Assembly: GCF_004116385.1 (NCBI RefSeq)
Contig: NZ_PEIB01000025.1
Location: forward strand, 1 to 64,000
DNA length: 64,000 nt
Origin: Veronia nyctiphanis
Lineage (GTDB): Bacteria > Pseudomonadota > Gammaproteobacteria > Enterobacterales > Vibrionaceae
Reading direction: 5' to 3'
The notes under the pieces were generated by a model, which had not been told where the DNA came from, did not search any database, and saw only the letters and a list, made by a program, of their open reading frames with translations. Within the stretch, counting starts at the first letter, position 1, and each line of letters begins with the position of its first letter. The position numbers and the translations under genes were made by a program. Below, one piece after another: positions 9,714 through 20,542 of the stretch.

Positions 9714-10658
9714 TTGAGCCAGTCACTGAAAATTATATTTGCCGGTACACCGGATTTCGCTGCCAGCCATTTGGCGGCTTTATTGTCTTCACACCATGAG
9801 GTTGTGGCGGTTTATACCCAGCCTGACCGCCCGGCAGGCCGAGGTAAGAAACTGACACCGAGCGACGTTAAAGCGCTCGCTGTTGAGCACAACCTTCCGG
9901 TTTATCAGCCTGTCAGCCTCAAAAATGAAGAGGCGCAGCAGGAGCTGGCAACGATTGACGCCGACATTATGGTGGTGGTTGCCTATGGTCTGATTCTACC
10001 CAAAGCCGTGCTCGACACACCTCGCCTCGGCTGTATCAATGTTCATGGCTCTATTTTGCCAAAATGGCGCGGGGCGGCACCTATTCAGCGTGCTGTTTGG
10101 GCTGGCGACAAAGAAACGGGTGTCACCATCATGCAGATGGATGAAGGGTTAGATACAGGAGACATGTTGAAAATCACCCGTGTTGACATTGACCCACAGG
10201 AAACCAGCGCGTCTCTTTACCAGCGTCTGGCAGATATAGGGCCGCAGACATTGGTGGAATGTCTTGATGATATCGCTGCAGGCAAAGCTGAAGCCGTCAA
10301 ACAAGATGATGCACTGGCAACCCATGCCAAGAAGCTCAGCAAAGAGGAAGCCCGTATCGACTGGCAACTGTCTGCTGTCGAAATTGAGCGCTGTATTCGC
10401 GCGTTCAATTCATGGCCGATGAGCTACTTTACGGTCGGCGACAATAACGTCAAAGTCTGGGCTTCAAAGGTCACAGATGGCGAAACAAGCGAAGCACCGG
10501 GTACGGTCATCGCCACCAGCAAACGTGGTATTGACGTCGCAACTGGTGAAGGCGTGTTATCGCTGACGTCACTGCAACCACCGGGTAAGAAAGCCATGTC
10601 GGCGGCAGATATTCTTAATGCCCGCCGCGATTGGTTTGAAGTCGGCAATACGCTGTAA
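9714..10658 (+). CDS. fmt: Methionyl-tRNA formyltransferase
   Basis: 314 residues. It formylates Met-tRNAfMet using 10-formyl-THF. The start is a TTG at 9714 (TTG AGC CAG TCA), with an AGAGG ribosome-binding site 6 bp upstream; no in-frame ATG fits the family N-terminus [14 protein letters not shown]. The catalytic block [19 protein letters not shown] and the [11 protein letters not shown] segment are present. A terminator-like hairpin follows before rsmB. Confidence 0.96.
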   Translation: MSQSLKIIFAGTPDFAASHLAALLSSHHEVVAVYTQPDRPAGRGKKLTPSDVKALAVEHNLPVYQPVSLKNEEAQQELATIDADIMVVVAYGLILPKAVLDTPRLGCINVHGSILPKWRGAAPIQRAVWAGDKETGVTIMQMDEGLDTGDMLKITRVDIDPQETSASLYQRLADIGPQTLVECLDDIAAGKAEAVKQDDALATHAKKLSKEEARIDWQLSAVEIERCIRAFNSWPMSYFTVGDNNVKVWASKVTDGETSEAPGTVIATSKRGIDVATGEGVLSLTSLQPPGKKAMSAADILNARRDWFEVGNTL

Positions 10659-10662
10659 TTCC

Positions 10663-10694
10663 AAGGCCAGCCCTTCTGCTGGCCTTCTTGTTTT
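10663..10694 (+). terminator. Probable terminator or attenuator after fmt
   Basis: A 9-bp perfect stem (AAGGCCAGC / GCTGGCCTT) with a 6-nt loop is followed by CTTGTTTT. The T tract is short and interrupted, so read-through into rsmB is likely. Confidence 0.6.
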
Positions 10695-10735
10695 AACACC
10701 CGGCAGCCATGTCCGGGTCTGTCTAAGGTGTAACC

Positions 10736-12016
10736 ATGAACGTGAGAGCTATGGCCGCAAAGGTCATTTTTCAGGTTGTCGATCAGGGTCAGTCTCTAAC
10801 GGCCGTCTTACCCAAAGCCCAACAACAAATCGCTGACCGCGATGGCGCGCTGCTGCAAGAAATCTGTTACGGCGTTCTGCGCTGGCTACCACGACTGGAA
10901 GCTATCACCCAGTCCCTGATGGAAAAGCCACTGACAGGGAAACAACGCGTTTTCCATCACCTGATTTTGGTTGGCCTGTATCAGCTGAACTACATGCGTG
11001 TGCCCGCCCATGCGGCAGTGGCAGAAACCGTGAACGCCACCAAACCGCTGAAAAAACCACAATTGCGCGGCTTGGTGAATGCCGTTTTACGCAACTATCA
11101 ACGTGAACAAGATGCGCTGAACGAGAAAGCAATCAGCCATGATGCCGGACGCTATGGTCATCCGGGCTGGCTTTTGAAGTTACTGCAAAATGCTTATCCG
11201 GACAGCTGGCAGCAAATTGTTGACAGTAACCACCAAAAAGCGCCGATGTGGCTGCGGGTTAATAGCACGCATCACAGTCGCGATGAGTACCTCAATCTTC
11301 TGAACGCCGAAGGCATTGAAGGCGATCCTCACCCAGAGGCACACGATGCTATCAGGTTGGCCTCACCGTGTGATGTCACCAAATTACCGGGCTTTGAGAA
11401 AGGTTGGGTATCTGTGCAGGATGCAGCCGCGCAGCTTTCCGTCAATTATCTGCAGCCACAGGCGGGCGAGCTTATCCTCGACTGTTGCGCTGCTCCCGGC
11501 GGTAAGACTTGCCATATTCTCGAACATCAGCCTGACGCAAAAGTCGTGGCGATTGATGCTGACGCAAACCGTCTGACCCGTGTTGAAGAAAATCTTAGCC
11601 GTTTGAACCTGAATGCCGACGTCATTTGTGGCGACGCACGCTCTCCTGACAAGTGGTGGCAAGGTGAAGACTTTGACCGGATTTTGCTGGATGCTCCCTG
11701 CTCGGCAACAGGCGTAATACGCCGCCATCCTGATATCAAATGGCTCCGCCGTGCAGATGATATTGAACAATTGGTCACACTGCAGGCAGAGATATTCGAC
11801 GCAATGTGGCAAAAGCTCAAACGCGGTGGCACGCTGGTGTATGCAACTTGCTCTGTAACGCCTCAGGAAAATGCTGAACAAGTGAAAGCATTTTTGGCGC
11901 GACATGACGACGCTGAACTGCACACTGGTGATGCGGAGAACCCAGGACGCCAAATTCTCCCCGGGCAGGATGACATGGACGGCTTTTACTACGCCGTTTT
12001 GCAAAAACAGGCTTAA
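10736..12016 (+). CDS. rsmB: 16S rRNA (cytosine-967-C5) methyltransferase RsmB
   Basis: 426 residues. It methylates C967 of 16S rRNA. An N-terminal NusB-like domain (about residues 5-140) precedes the Rossmann methyltransferase domain with [17 protein letters not shown] (SAM site, about 247), [15 protein letters not shown] and the catalytic-Cys motif [15 protein letters not shown]. It is the third gene of def-fmt-rsmB, the common gammaproteobacterial order, with trkA next. Confidence 0.96.
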   Translation: MNVRAMAAKVIFQVVDQGQSLTAVLPKAQQQIADRDGALLQEICYGVLRWLPRLEAITQSLMEKPLTGKQRVFHHLILVGLYQLNYMRVPAHAAVAETVNATKPLKKPQLRGLVNAVLRNYQREQDALNEKAISHDAGRYGHPGWLLKLLQNAYPDSWQQIVDSNHQKAPMWLRVNSTHHSRDEYLNLLNAEGIEGDPHPEAHDAIRLASPCDVTKLPGFEKGWVSVQDAAAQLSVNYLQPQAGELILDCCAAPGGKTCHILEHQPDAKVVAIDADANRLTRVEENLSRLNLNADVICGDARSPDKWWQGEDFDRILLDAPCSATGVIRRHPDIKWLRRADDIEQLVTLQAEIFDAMWQKLKRGGTLVYATCSVTPQENAEQVKAFLARHDDAELHTGDAENPGRQILPGQDDMDGFYYAVLQKQA

Positions 12017-12094
12017 CTGTAGATAAGAGCAAGCGCAGCAAATGCATAGCGTGTTTCGGCTGCGCTATCGAAACAGAGGTTTCAGACAGAATAT

Positions 12095-13471
12095 ATGAAA
12101 ATCATCATCTTGGGTGCAGGTCAGGTTGGCGGTACGCTTGCAGAAAATCTGGTTGGCGAGAACAACGACATCACTATCGTTGACCGCGACCCCGAGCGTC
12201 TCCGTGAATTGCAGGACAAGTACGATCTTCGTGTTGTTCAGGGCTATGCCAGTCACCCGTCAACTCTGCTTGAAGCAGGGGCACAAGATGCGGATATGCT
12301 GGTTGCCGTCACCAACTCTGATGAAACCAATATGATTGCTTGTCAGGTTGCGTTTAGCCTGTATAACACACCAAACCGGGTGGCCCGGATCCGAAGCCCT
12401 CAGTATCTGGCGGTCAAAAAGCAACTCTTCCAAACCGAAGCTTGCCCGGTCGATCACCTGATTGCACCGGAAGACTTGGTGACCCGCTATATTCATCGCC
12501 TGATTGAGTACCCCGGTGCGCTTCAGGTGGTTAACTTTGCCGATGAGAAAGTCGGTCTAGTTGCTGTTAAAGCCTACTACGGTGGGCCTCTGGTTGGTCA
12601 TGCCTTGTCCGCACTACGTGAGCACATGCCGCACATCGATACCCGGGTGGCGGCTATTTTCCGTCGGGACCGTCCTATCCGTCCGCAAGGCACCACCATC
12701 ATTGAAGCCGATGATGAAGTCTTTTTCGTGGCAGCAAGTAACCATATTCGCTCCGTAATGAGTGAGCTGCAGCGACTCGAAAACCCCTACAAGCGAATCA
12801 TGATTGTCGGCGGCGGTAACATCGGCGCGGGTCTCGCCAAAAGCCTTGAGCGGGCATATAGCGTTAAACTGATTGAGCGCAACCCCCGCCGTGCTGAGCA
12901 GCTTTCCGAGATTCTTGAGAACACCATCGTGTTTTGCGGTGATGCATCCGATCAGGAGCTTTTAAGCGAAGAACATATCGATCAAATTGATGTGTTTATT
13001 GCGGTTACCAATGAAGACGAAGCCAACATCATGTCAGCCATGCTGGCGAAAAAACTCGGTGCCAAGAAAGCCATGGTACTCATCCAGCGCGGTGCTTACG
13101 TAGATCTCGTTCAGGGCGGCACCATTGATGTGGCAATCTCACCACAGCAAGCGACGATTTCGGCGCTGCTAACTCACGTGCGTAAGGCCGACATCGTCAA
13201 CGTATCGTCCCTGCGCCGTGGCGCTGCAGAAGCCATTGAAGCTGTCGCACACGGCGACGCCACCACCTCAAAAGTAGTTGGACGCGCAATCGGCGAAATA
13301 AAGCTTCCAGCAGGCACCACCATCGGGGCGATTGTACGCGGCGAAGAAGTGCTTATCGCACACGACAAAACCGTCATTGAACAGGATGATCACGTGGTGA
13401 TGTTTTTGGTGGACAAGAAATATATCCCTGACGTGGAGAGGCTGTTCCAGCCAAGTCCGTTCTTTTTATAA
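12095..13471 (+). CDS. trkA: Trk potassium uptake system peripheral NAD-binding protein TrkA
   Basis: 458 residues. It is the cytosolic gating subunit of the Trk K+ transporter. Two tandem RCK modules are visible: the first begins [17 protein letters not shown], the second at about residue 232 with [18 protein letters not shown]; each is followed by an RCK-C region. trkH, its membrane partner, follows after 21 bp. Confidence 0.97.
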   Translation: MKIIILGAGQVGGTLAENLVGENNDITIVDRDPERLRELQDKYDLRVVQGYASHPSTLLEAGAQDADMLVAVTNSDETNMIACQVAFSLYNTPNRVARIRSPQYLAVKKQLFQTEACPVDHLIAPEDLVTRYIHRLIEYPGALQVVNFADEKVGLVAVKAYYGGPLVGHALSALREHMPHIDTRVAAIFRRDRPIRPQGTTIIEADDEVFFVAASNHIRSVMSELQRLENPYKRIMIVGGGNIGAGLAKSLERAYSVKLIERNPRRAEQLSEILENTIVFCGDASDQELLSEEHIDQIDVFIAVTNEDEANIMSAMLAKKLGAKKAMVLIQRGAYVDLVQGGTIDVAISPQQATISALLTHVRKADIVNVSSLRRGAAEAIEAVAHGDATTSKVVGRAIGEIKLPAGTTIGAIVRGEEVLIAHDKTVIEQDDHVVMFLVDKKYIPDVERLFQPSPFFL

Positions 13472-13492
13472 CCTGACAGACGTCATCCAAAC

Positions 13493-14937
13493 ATGGTTAA
13501 TTTTAAACCTGTCTTATTTGTTATCGGGCTGGTCTTATCTAAGATCGCCCTGTTCATGTATGTACCGACCATACTGGCGCTGGCAACCGGGACGCCCGGC
13601 TTTCTGAGCTTTGCACTGGCGGTTACCATCACTCACTCTGTTGCCTTTTTGTGCCTCACACTCGGAAAAACCCGAGACTTTCGCCTAAATACCAGAGAGA
13701 TGTTTTTGCTGACCACCATGGTGTGGATCATTGCCAGCGCATTCGCCGCGCTCCCCTTTGTGTTCATCAATCACATCAGCTTTACCAATGCCTATTTCGA
13801 GACCATGTCGGGGATCACTACCACAGGGTCGACCGTATTGAGCGGGCTTGATAACATGGCGCCAGCATTTTACTTTGGCGCTCAACACTTCAGTGGCTTG
13901 GCGGTATCGGGTTTATCGTGATGGGTGTGGCGATATTGCCTTTTCTCAACGTCGGCGGCATGAAGCTATTCCACACCGAATCATCCGACTGGTCAGCTAA
14001 ATCAAGCCCTCGCACCAAAAGTGTCGCCACCAGCATTATGACGGTGTACGTATTGCTGACGCTGCTATGTTTTATTGCGTACTGGATGACGGGTATGACG
14101 GCGTTTGAGGCGGTGAATCATGCGCTGACCACCCTCTCTACTGGCGGATATTCGACGTCTGACGGCTCAATGAATCATTTCTCCCACGCGGCACACTGGG
14201 TTGCTGTTGTATTTATGTTTGCCGGCGGCTTACCGTTTCTTATCTTCATTCAGGCAATGCGCCGCAAGACACTTAGAGATTTACTGGGCGATGCACAAAT
14301 CCGCGGCTTCACCAAGCTGGTTGTTTTCACCAGTGCGCTGGTGGCTATTTGGCTGGTGACCAAGCAGGGGTATGAAATCGATGATGCGGTGCGCGTCTCG
14401 CTGTTCAATATCATCTCCGTGGTCACATCAACTGGCTTTGGCCTTGACGACTTCACAGCATGGGGACCTTTTACCTCGGTCGTTTTCGCCTTCATGATGA
14501 TCGTCGGTGGCTGCTCGGGCTCGACGGCAGGTGGTGCCAAAATATTCCGATTTCAGGTTGCCTTTGCCCTGTTGCGTAAACACATCAACCAACTGGTTCA
14601 CCCATCCGGTGTGTTTGTGCAGCGCTACAACCGACGTCCGGTGAATGAAGAAATTGTCCGTTCTGTTGTGGCTTTTGCGATCACCTACTTCATTACCATT
14701 TTGGTGATCGCGATGATTCTGGCAGCCACCGGGCTTGATGGGATCACCAGCATGAGTGCCTCCATGACTGCCGTCGCCAACGTAGGGCCGGGTCTGGGAC
14801 CAATTATCGGACCGACAGGGAATTTTGCGGAATTGTCCGATACCGCTAAGTGGGTGTTGAGCCTTGGGATGTTAATGGGAAGGTTAGAAATTCTGACCGT
14901 ATTGGTACTGCTGTTTCCAGCATTCTGGCGCGATTAA
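13493..14937 (+). CDS. trkH: Trk potassium transporter membrane subunit TrkH (frame broken by a 1-base loss)
   Basis: The integral membrane K+ channel-like subunit of Trk. The first part (13493 to about 13875) gives TM helices and the selectivity-filter segment MSGITTTGSTVLSGLD; the second part, in another frame, continues GVAILPFLNVGGMKLF, ALTTLSTGGYS, SVVTSTGFGLDDF and MTAVANVGPGLGPI, the remaining filter loops. Adding one T at 13874-13876 (TACTTTGG to TACTTTTGG) restores FYFWRSTLQWLGGIGFIVMG and about 481 residues, the normal length. I read the break as a sequencing error. Confidence 0.92.
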
Positions 14938-14954
14938 CGCGCCAGAGCATTTCA

Positions 14955-15605
14955 TTAGCCTTTTACCACATAAAGGTAAACAGCAAAGAAGTGAAGCACG
15001 GTGCCGCCGAGTACAAACAGGTGCCAAATTGCGTGATTGAAGGGGATGGTGCGTTTGACATAGAAAATGACGCCAAGTGAATACACCAGCCCGCCAAGCG
15101 CAAGCAGAACCAACCCTCCTGTTTCCAATGACAGGTAGAGCTGATATATCACCACCAGCGACAACCATCCCATCGCAAGATAGGTCACCAATGACATCGT
15201 TTTGAAGCGATAAACGAAAGCCACCTTACCGATAATACCAATCAACGCCAATGCCCAGATGATACCCATCACCCACAAAGCCAGTGTGGTTCCGAGGCTA
15301 ACCAGCATAAACGGGGTATAAGTTCCCGCAATCAGCAGGAAAATCGCGCAATGATCGAACGTTTTGAGCGCCCGTTTGGCTTTCTCAAAAGGAATGGAGT
15401 GGTAAAGGGTCGATGCCAAATAAAGCACAATGATGCTTGCACCGTAAATACTGTAACTGGTGATCGCAAGGCCACTGGCATTGTTATTTAGCGCCGTTGT
15501 CAGCATTAAAACCAGTGCAACGATACCAAAAACAATACCCAGTCCATGACTAATACTGCTCGCCACTTCCTCTTTGACCGAGTAACCCGCTGTTGCTGTC
15601 GCCAT
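14955..15605 (-). CDS. trhA: PAQR/hemolysin III family membrane protein TrhA (YqfA-like)
   Basis: 216 residues with seven predicted membrane helices. PAQR-family metal-site residues are visible: SISHGLG and STLYHSIPF near the N-terminus, [17 protein letters not shown] in the middle and [19 protein letters not shown] at the end. The family is implicated in membrane homeostasis; the name hemolysin III is historical and does not imply a toxin. It converges with trkH, 17 bp apart. Confidence 0.9.
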   Translation of the reverse strand: MATATAGYSVKEEVASSISHGLGIVFGIVALVLMLTTALNNNASGLAITSYSIYGASIIVLYLASTLYHSIPFEKAKRALKTFDHCAIFLLIAGTYTPFMLVSLGTTLALWVMGIIWALALIGIIGKVAFVYRFKTMSLVTYLAMGWLSLVVIYQLYLSLETGGLVLLALGGLVYSLGVIFYVKRTIPFNHAIWHLFVLGGTVLHFFAVYLYVVKG

Positions 15606-16253
15606 AGTATGTGCCTGTTTAGGTAATCAACAATTTGAGTATGTCATAGCCTAGTTACAAAAATAAGAGTTTTTACTCTTCAGTGATGGCAAGGTTTCAT
15701 ACTCTCAAAAGTGGTATTTCACCGTCAGCTTATTTTTACAGTTCTGAATTAACAAAAAACAGCAAACGATGCTTTTTTCACCAACCGTATTTTGCTACAT
15801 TCCGCGCGTAAATACACGTATTGAGCCAATAACAGGATGCTGTGCTCACTTTATTCACCCCACCACGGAATGGTTGTTTAGAGAGAACATCATGCAACCC
15901 ATATTTGCCCGTCCACATCGCCAGCTGCCGTCTCCGTCTCGACGTCGCCCTGCCGCGTTTGCCCGTACAGGTAATAAACAGGATCTTCACGCTACAATCG
16001 CCCTGATCCGACCGGCACAGTAATTCCCGCACAGGCAGCAGTCCTTTCTGCTGAAAAAGCCCTGCACGGCACCTGTTGCAAACCAGATAAACGCTGCTTT
16101 TGTGCCAGAAAAACAGCGTATCTTTGACTTCATCGGCTACTGATTAACCACATCTGATATATACTCGCCAGTCTATTATTAAAGCGATGTCAGCAACGAA
16201 CTGGCATACATTTGCATCCCACGGACGCAGTCCGTACTCCAAGGAAAGCAAAG
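15606..16253. other. 648-bp intergenic region upstream of ccoG, largely unexplained
   Basis: No conserved gene is recognisable. It includes the trhA upstream region, a short hairpin AAGAGT/ACTCTT at about 15664-15679, a 43-codon candidate ORF (15892-16023) and, after it, two stem-loops: CAGCAG/CTGCTG near 16035-16055 and ACGCTG...CAGCGT near 16092-16120 with a TTTT/AAAA extension across a mismatch. An A/T-rich TATATACT near 16158 could be a -10 for ccoG. I found no clear FNR box. Confidence 0.5.
15892..16023 (+). CDS. Candidate small Pro/Arg-rich ORF (43 codons), uncertain
   Basis: It opens with ATG after an AGAGAGAA stretch that could serve as a ribosome-binding site and starts MQPIFARPHRQLPSPSRRRP. 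Arg and Pro make up nearly a third of the residues. I recognise no family. It lies 230 bp upstream of ccoG on the same strand and is followed by stem-loops, which would suit a regulatory leader peptide, but chance is equally possible: an antisense ORF of similar size covers the same bases. Confidence 0.25.
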   Translation: MQPIFARPHRQLPSPSRRRPAAFARTGNKQDLHATIALIRPAQ

Positions 16254-17681
16254 ATGAGCGAGGATAACATCGACGTTAAAAACGTCAGCACAACACGCGA
16301 TAAACCCAAAACACATAATACCGGCGGTGACCGTTTCAACCCCAGCAATCGCATCTACGTCCGTGCGATGACAGGCGTCTATCAAAAACTCCGGCAGAAG
16401 ATGGGCTGGCTGTTTATGCTGCTATTTTTATTGATCCCATGGGTTCCCTTCGGCGACAGGCAAGCCATCCTGCTGGATATCGGGAATCAACAATTCAATA
16501 TTTTCGGCACCACACTCTGGCCACAGGATCTGACCTTGCTGGCCACCATTTTTGTGCTCGGCGCGTTCGGCCTGTTTTTTGCGACGACCTTTCTTGGCCG
16601 CGTCTGGTGCGGTTATCTCTGCCCGCAAACGGTCTGGACCTTTATCTTTATCTGGTTTGAAGAAAAGTTCGAAGGCCCGGCAAACAAAAGGCGAAAGCAA
16701 GATGAAAAGCCTCTCTCCGCTGAACTTATCGGCCGAAAGACCCTAAAGCACCTTGGCTGGTTGAGCGTATCTTTGGTTACCGGACTGACATTCGTTGGTT
16801 ACTTTGTTCCCATCAAAACGCTGACACTGGAATTCTTTACTGCCAGCACCACCTTCTGGACCGGGTTTTGGGTCATTTTCTTCTCGGCGTGTACCTACGG
16901 GAATGCAGGTTGGATGCGCTCCATCATGTGTCTTCACATTTGCCCTTATGCCCGTTTTCAGTCCGTGATGTTCGACAAAGATACCTTTATCGTCGGCTAC
17001 GATGAACAACGCGGTGAATCACGTGGCCCAAGATCGAAAAAGCAAGATCACAAAGCTCTGGGGCTCGGTGATTGTGTCGACTGTAATCTGTGTGTGCAGG
17101 TGTGTCCGACTGGCATTGATATCCGCGATGGGCTGCAATATGAATGCATCAATTGCGGCGCCTGTATTGATGCCTGCGACCATACCATGGACAAAATGAA
17201 CTATTCGAAAGGGCTTATCAGCTATACCACTGAACACAAACTGAGTGGCCAGAATACCGATATCATGCGTCCTAAACTGCTGGGTTATGGGGCAGTATTG
17301 CTGGTCATCGCCGGATTCTTTATGTTCCAGATAGCGTCGCTGCAACCGATGGCACTCGATGTACTGAGAGATCGCGCTCAGCTATCCCGAACTAATGTCG
17401 AAGGGCTGGTGGAGAACACCTACACCCTGAAAATACTCAACAAAACCCAGCAACCGGAAACCTATCGGCTGTCAGTGAAAGGTATTGAGAGCATTGAATG
17501 GTATGGCAAACAACAAGTGACTGTCGATGCAGGCGAAATCTTCGACTTACCGATCAGCCTTGGCGTCGACCCTTACGAAATGGAAAAGCCGATCGTGACC
17601 ATCTATTTCGTGCTAGAGCGAGAGTCTGGTGACAGCAAAAAGCGTATCGAGACCGAAAGCCGATTTATCGGCAAGCTGTGA
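16254..17681 (+). CDS. ccoG: Cytochrome c oxidase accessory protein CcoG (RdxA/FixG family)
   Basis: 475 residues. A membrane-bound iron-sulfur protein with Cu-reducing function that helps assemble cbb3-type oxidase. I chose ATG 16254 because AAGGAAAG lies just upstream and MSEDNIDVKN fits the family; a longer reading from 16212 lacks a good site. TM helices, RVWCGYLCPQTVWT, CTYGNAGWMRSIMCLHICPYARFQ and the 2x[4Fe-4S] motif CVDCNLCVQVCPTG...CINCGACIDACD are present. The oxidase genes themselves are not in the window. Confidence 0.94.
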   Translation: MSEDNIDVKNVSTTRDKPKTHNTGGDRFNPSNRIYVRAMTGVYQKLRQKMGWLFMLLFLLIPWVPFGDRQAILLDIGNQQFNIFGTTLWPQDLTLLATIFVLGAFGLFFATTFLGRVWCGYLCPQTVWTFIFIWFEEKFEGPANKRRKQDEKPLSAELIGRKTLKHLGWLSVSLVTGLTFVGYFVPIKTLTLEFFTASTTFWTGFWVIFFSACTYGNAGWMRSIMCLHICPYARFQSVMFDKDTFIVGYDEQRGESRGPRSKKQDHKALGLGDCVDCNLCVQVCPTGIDIRDGLQYECINCGACIDACDHTMDKMNYSKGLISYTTEHKLSGQNTDIMRPKLLGYGAVLLVIAGFFMFQIASLQPMALDVLRDRAQLSRTNVEGLVENTYTLKILNKTQQPETYRLSVKGIESIEWYGKQQVTVDAGEIFDLPISLGVDPYEMEKPIVTIYFVLERESGDSKKRIETESRFIGKL

Positions 17682-17702
17682 GCAAACACCTTGGCCTGCA
17701 AG

Positions 17703-17731
17703 CCGGGGCCTCCCATAAGGCTCCGGTTTTC
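17703..17731 (+). terminator. Probable terminator after ccoG
   Basis: An 8-bp GC-rich stem CCGGGGCC/GGCTCCGG with one G-U pair and an 8-nt loop is followed by TTTTC, 22 bp after the ccoG stop and about 60 bp before srkA. Confidence 0.6.
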
Positions 17732-17792
17732 AATCACACGCACCGCCACATTCTGATACCATCAGAGCATCACCCAAATAAAAACTCATACT

Positions 17793-18779
17793 ATGAGCCA
17801 AGCCCAGTTTACCTTCGATCAACTCACGCCAGATATGTTGCTAAATGCACTGGAGTCTGTCGGTGTGCGGCCAGAGTCTGGCCTGCTTCCCCTTAACAGT
17901 TACGAAAACCGCGTTTATCAGTTTCTGGCTGAAGATCAGAAACGCTACGTGACAAAAATATATCGCCCACAACGCTGGAGCGATGCACAAATTCAGGAAG
18001 AGCATGACTTTGCGTTTGATCTCGAAGACGCCGAGGTGCCTGTCGTTACGCCAATAAAACGTGACGGAGAGAGCATCTTCCATTATCAGGGGTATGCGTT
18101 TGCCCTTTTCCCAAGCGTTGGCGGCAGAAGTTTTGAGGTCGATAACTGGGACCAGTTGGAGATGGCAGGCCGATACCTTGGCCGTATTCATCAAATTGGC
18201 AGCCAAAAATCTTTTCAGCATCGCCCTACCATGTCACTCGACGAATATCTGTATGCCCCGCGTGAACTGCTGCAGCAAAGCGACTTTATTCCTTCGCACT
18301 TAGAAAATAGCTTTTTTGCCGATCTGGATCGTCTGATCAATGAGCTCAGTTCGCGCTGGCAACCTGACGTTGAGATGATCCGACTGCACGGTGATTGCCA
18401 CCCGAGTAACATCCTTTGGCGTGACGGCCCGTTTTTCGTCGATCTTGACGATGCACGCAATGGCCCTGCGGTGCAGGATTTATGGATGATGCTCAGCGGC
18501 GATCGCAATGAGCGAACAGCGCAGCTCGATACCTTAGTTGAAGCCTACAACGAATTTCATGATTTCCCGAGTGCACAACTGCCAATGATAGAAGTACTGC
18601 GCGGGTTACGGATGGTTTACTACATGTCATGGTTAGCCAGACGCTGGCAAGACCCTGCATTTCCGCGTGCATTTCCATGGTTTGCTGATGCAAAATACTG
18701 GGAAGGCCAGGTACTTGGCTTCAAAGAACAATTGGCGGCTCTTGAGGAGCCACCACTTTCGCTGTCACCACAGTGGTAA
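17793..18779 (+). CDS. srkA: Stress response Ser/Thr kinase SrkA (YihE/RdoA)
   Basis: 328 residues. An APH-like protein kinase linked to Cpx stress and to limiting stress-induced death. The catalytic loop LHGDCHPSNILW (about residue 200) and the metal-binding DLDDARNGPAVQD motif are present. It lies 31 bp upstream of dsbA; the srkA-dsbA pair is conserved, and in E. coli the operon is under CpxR control, which I cannot confirm here. Confidence 0.94.
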   Translation: MSQAQFTFDQLTPDMLLNALESVGVRPESGLLPLNSYENRVYQFLAEDQKRYVTKIYRPQRWSDAQIQEEHDFAFDLEDAEVPVVTPIKRDGESIFHYQGYAFALFPSVGGRSFEVDNWDQLEMAGRYLGRIHQIGSQKSFQHRPTMSLDEYLYAPRELLQQSDFIPSHLENSFFADLDRLINELSSRWQPDVEMIRLHGDCHPSNILWRDGPFFVDLDDARNGPAVQDLWMMLSGDRNERTAQLDTLVEAYNEFHDFPSAQLPMIEVLRGLRMVYYMSWLARRWQDPAFPRAFPWFADAKYWEGQVLGFKEQLAALEEPPLSLSPQW

Positions 18780-18810
18780 CAGCCTGATGCGTCTACGGAG
18801 AAACCCGACA

Positions 18811-19425
18811 ATGCTAAAAAAACTGATCGTCCTTTTCTCGATGGCTTTCATCGCCTTCTCTGCCCACGCAGAGCGCTTTAAAGCGGGAGAAGACTACCAA
18901 GTGCTGGAAATGGCTACGCCACTGTACAGTGATAACTCACCGTCAGTAACTGAGTTCTTCTCTTTCTATTGCCCGCACTGTTTTCGTAATCAGGCGCTGA
19001 TGGACGCGCTGGAGCCAAAACTGCCTGAAAACACCCGCATCATCAAACAGCATGTCTCTTTCATGGGCGGAAAAATGGGCCCTGAGCTCAGCAAAGCGCT
19101 GGCCGCAGCTGAACTTTTAAAAGTCGATGACACAATGATCCCAGTGATTTTCGAGCGCATCCATAGCCAACGCAAGCCACCACGTTCGGCAGAAGAGGTT
19201 CGTCAGATGTTTCTGGATAACGGTGTCGATGCGAAGAAGTTTGATGGCGTGATCAACAGCTTTGCTGTCAACTCAATGGTTGCACGCTTTGATAAAGCAT
19301 TTGAAACAACAGGCCTGACAGGCGTGCCGGCAGTAATTGTGAACGGCAAATACTACCTGACACCAAAAACCATCAAGTCCCTTGATGAATATGTTGAGCT
19401 GGTTGATTTTCTGCTTAAAAAGTAA
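18811..19425 (+). CDS. dsbA: Periplasmic thiol:disulfide oxidoreductase DsbA
   Basis: 204 residues. It introduces disulfides into exported proteins. I start at ATG 18811 after an ACGGAGA site; the signal peptide MLKKLIVLFSMAFIAFSAHA follows, then the thioredoxin-fold with the CPHC active site (FFSFYCPHCF, about residue 53) and the cis-Pro segment TGVPAVIVNGKYYL. The longer in-frame upstream reading overlaps srkA and lacks support. Confidence 0.96.
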   Translation: MLKKLIVLFSMAFIAFSAHAERFKAGEDYQVLEMATPLYSDNSPSVTEFFSFYCPHCFRNQALMDALEPKLPENTRIIKQHVSFMGGKMGPELSKALAAAELLKVDDTMIPVIFERIHSQRKPPRSAEEVRQMFLDNGVDAKKFDGVINSFAVNSMVARFDKAFETTGLTGVPAVIVNGKYYLTPKTIKSLDEYVELVDFLLKK

Positions 19426-19443
19426 TGGTCAAACACACCAGAC

Positions 19444-19470
19444 AAAAAAGGAGCCAGCGGCTCCTTTTTT
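19444..19470. terminator. Bidirectional terminator between dsbA and the acyltransferase
   Basis: A 12-bp perfect inverted repeat (A6 GGAGCC / GGCTCC T6) with an AGC loop ends both dsbA (+) and the convergent acyltransferase (-). Confidence 0.93.
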
Positions 19471-19483
19471 ATTGCGCAAGGTG

Positions 19484-20395
19484 TCAGTGCTGTACCACCG
19501 TTTCACCTTTCGGTAACTTTTCTGCCTCGCCGTACACCACATCCAACTCTTGATCTTTTCTCAGCCAGATTGCATCGAGCCACTGCCTAAATTCGCGCTT
19601 AGCGCCCTTTTCGTTGAGATGATCGCCAACCATCGCCTCGTTAACAGGCAGGGTCTCTATTCTCACGACGATTCGCTTCATACGACCAGCAATTAAGTCC
19701 CTGAACGGGAACGCCTGATTGTCAGGATAGGCAATGGTTACATTCACAATATTACTGAACTGATCGCCCATAGCACCCAAGGTGTAGGAGATGCCCCCGG
19801 TTTTAGCAGGCAAAAGATGAGAGTAAGGAGACTTGGCTGCCTGCTGCTTTTCTGTGGTGAATCGGGTGCCTTCAACGAAGTTAACGACTGTGGTCGGCGT
19901 ATCTTTAAACTTCGCACACGCACGACGGGTGGTGCTCATGTCCTCGCCACGCTTTTCGGGATGTTTGTGCAAATAACTTCGCGAGTAGCGCTTCATAAAC
20001 GGCATATCTACCGCCCAACAAGCCAGCCCAAGAAACGGAATATAAATCAGCTCCTGCTTCATGAAAAACTTGGCCATCGGAATGCGATTTCGAAACGTGC
20101 AGTAAATCACCACGATATCGGCCCAGCTAAGATGATTAGCTATCAGCAGGTACCAGCCGTCTTTCGACAGCCCCTCACCGCCCTGCACATCCCACTCAAG
20201 ATCCCTAGACGTTGCGTTTATCAATCGGTGATTTAGCGTACTCCATGCCCACATAATCTGGTGACAGGCACGGGTGATCTGCTTACGCAAACGCGGAACG
20301 GGCAGCGCCGCTTTAATCAGTGCCAACACACATATCAGCAGAGAACTGACAGCGGTATTCAGACACACCAAAAAAATGTTAATGACAAAAATCAC
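19484..20395 (-). CDS. PlsC-type acyltransferase (YihG-like)
   Basis: 303 residues with an N-terminal membrane helix (about 4-28) and an acyltransferase domain. The HX4D catalytic motif is NHLSWAD (about residue 88), and the acceptor-binding motif is FVEGTRFT. It resembles YihG, a lysophosphatidic acid acyltransferase-like protein thought to add particular acyl chains to phospholipid. The exact substrate cannot be read from sequence. It converges with dsbA. Confidence 0.85.
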   Translation of the reverse strand: MIFVINIFLVCLNTAVSSLLICVLALIKAALPVPRLRKQITRACHQIMWAWSTLNHRLINATSRDLEWDVQGGEGLSKDGWYLLIANHLSWADIVVIYCTFRNRIPMAKFFMKQELIYIPFLGLACWAVDMPFMKRYSRSYLHKHPEKRGEDMSTTRRACAKFKDTPTTVVNFVEGTRFTTEKQQAAKSPYSHLLPAKTGGISYTLGAMGDQFSNIVNVTIAYPDNQAFPFRDLIAGRMKRIVVRIETLPVNEAMVGDHLNEKGAKREFRQWLDAIWLRKDQELDVVYGEAEKLPKGETVVQH

Positions 20396-20542
20396 AATTA
20401 CTTCCCGATAAATCTCGTTGAGTGCAATCTAACGAATGACCGGGAATAATACTGTTTCAATTTATAAAACACCATTCAAGTAGCCTGATTTTGTGTTGTC
20501 AAAATAGCCTTGAATATGCTTTTCACGTCGCAAAATGTGTAA

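Noticed and set aside
11384-12004. 206-codon antisense ORF within rsmB
   Set aside because: Shadow ORF; rsmB has all its catalytic motifs on the + strand.
14955-15605. Hemolysin (virulence toxin)
   Set aside because: The hemolysin III name is historical; the sequence is a seven-helix PAQR membrane protein with no toxin features.
15778-16032. 84-codon minus-strand ORF upstream of ccoG
   Set aside because: It overlaps the + strand candidate, has no good start context and no recognisable family; one or both are chance.
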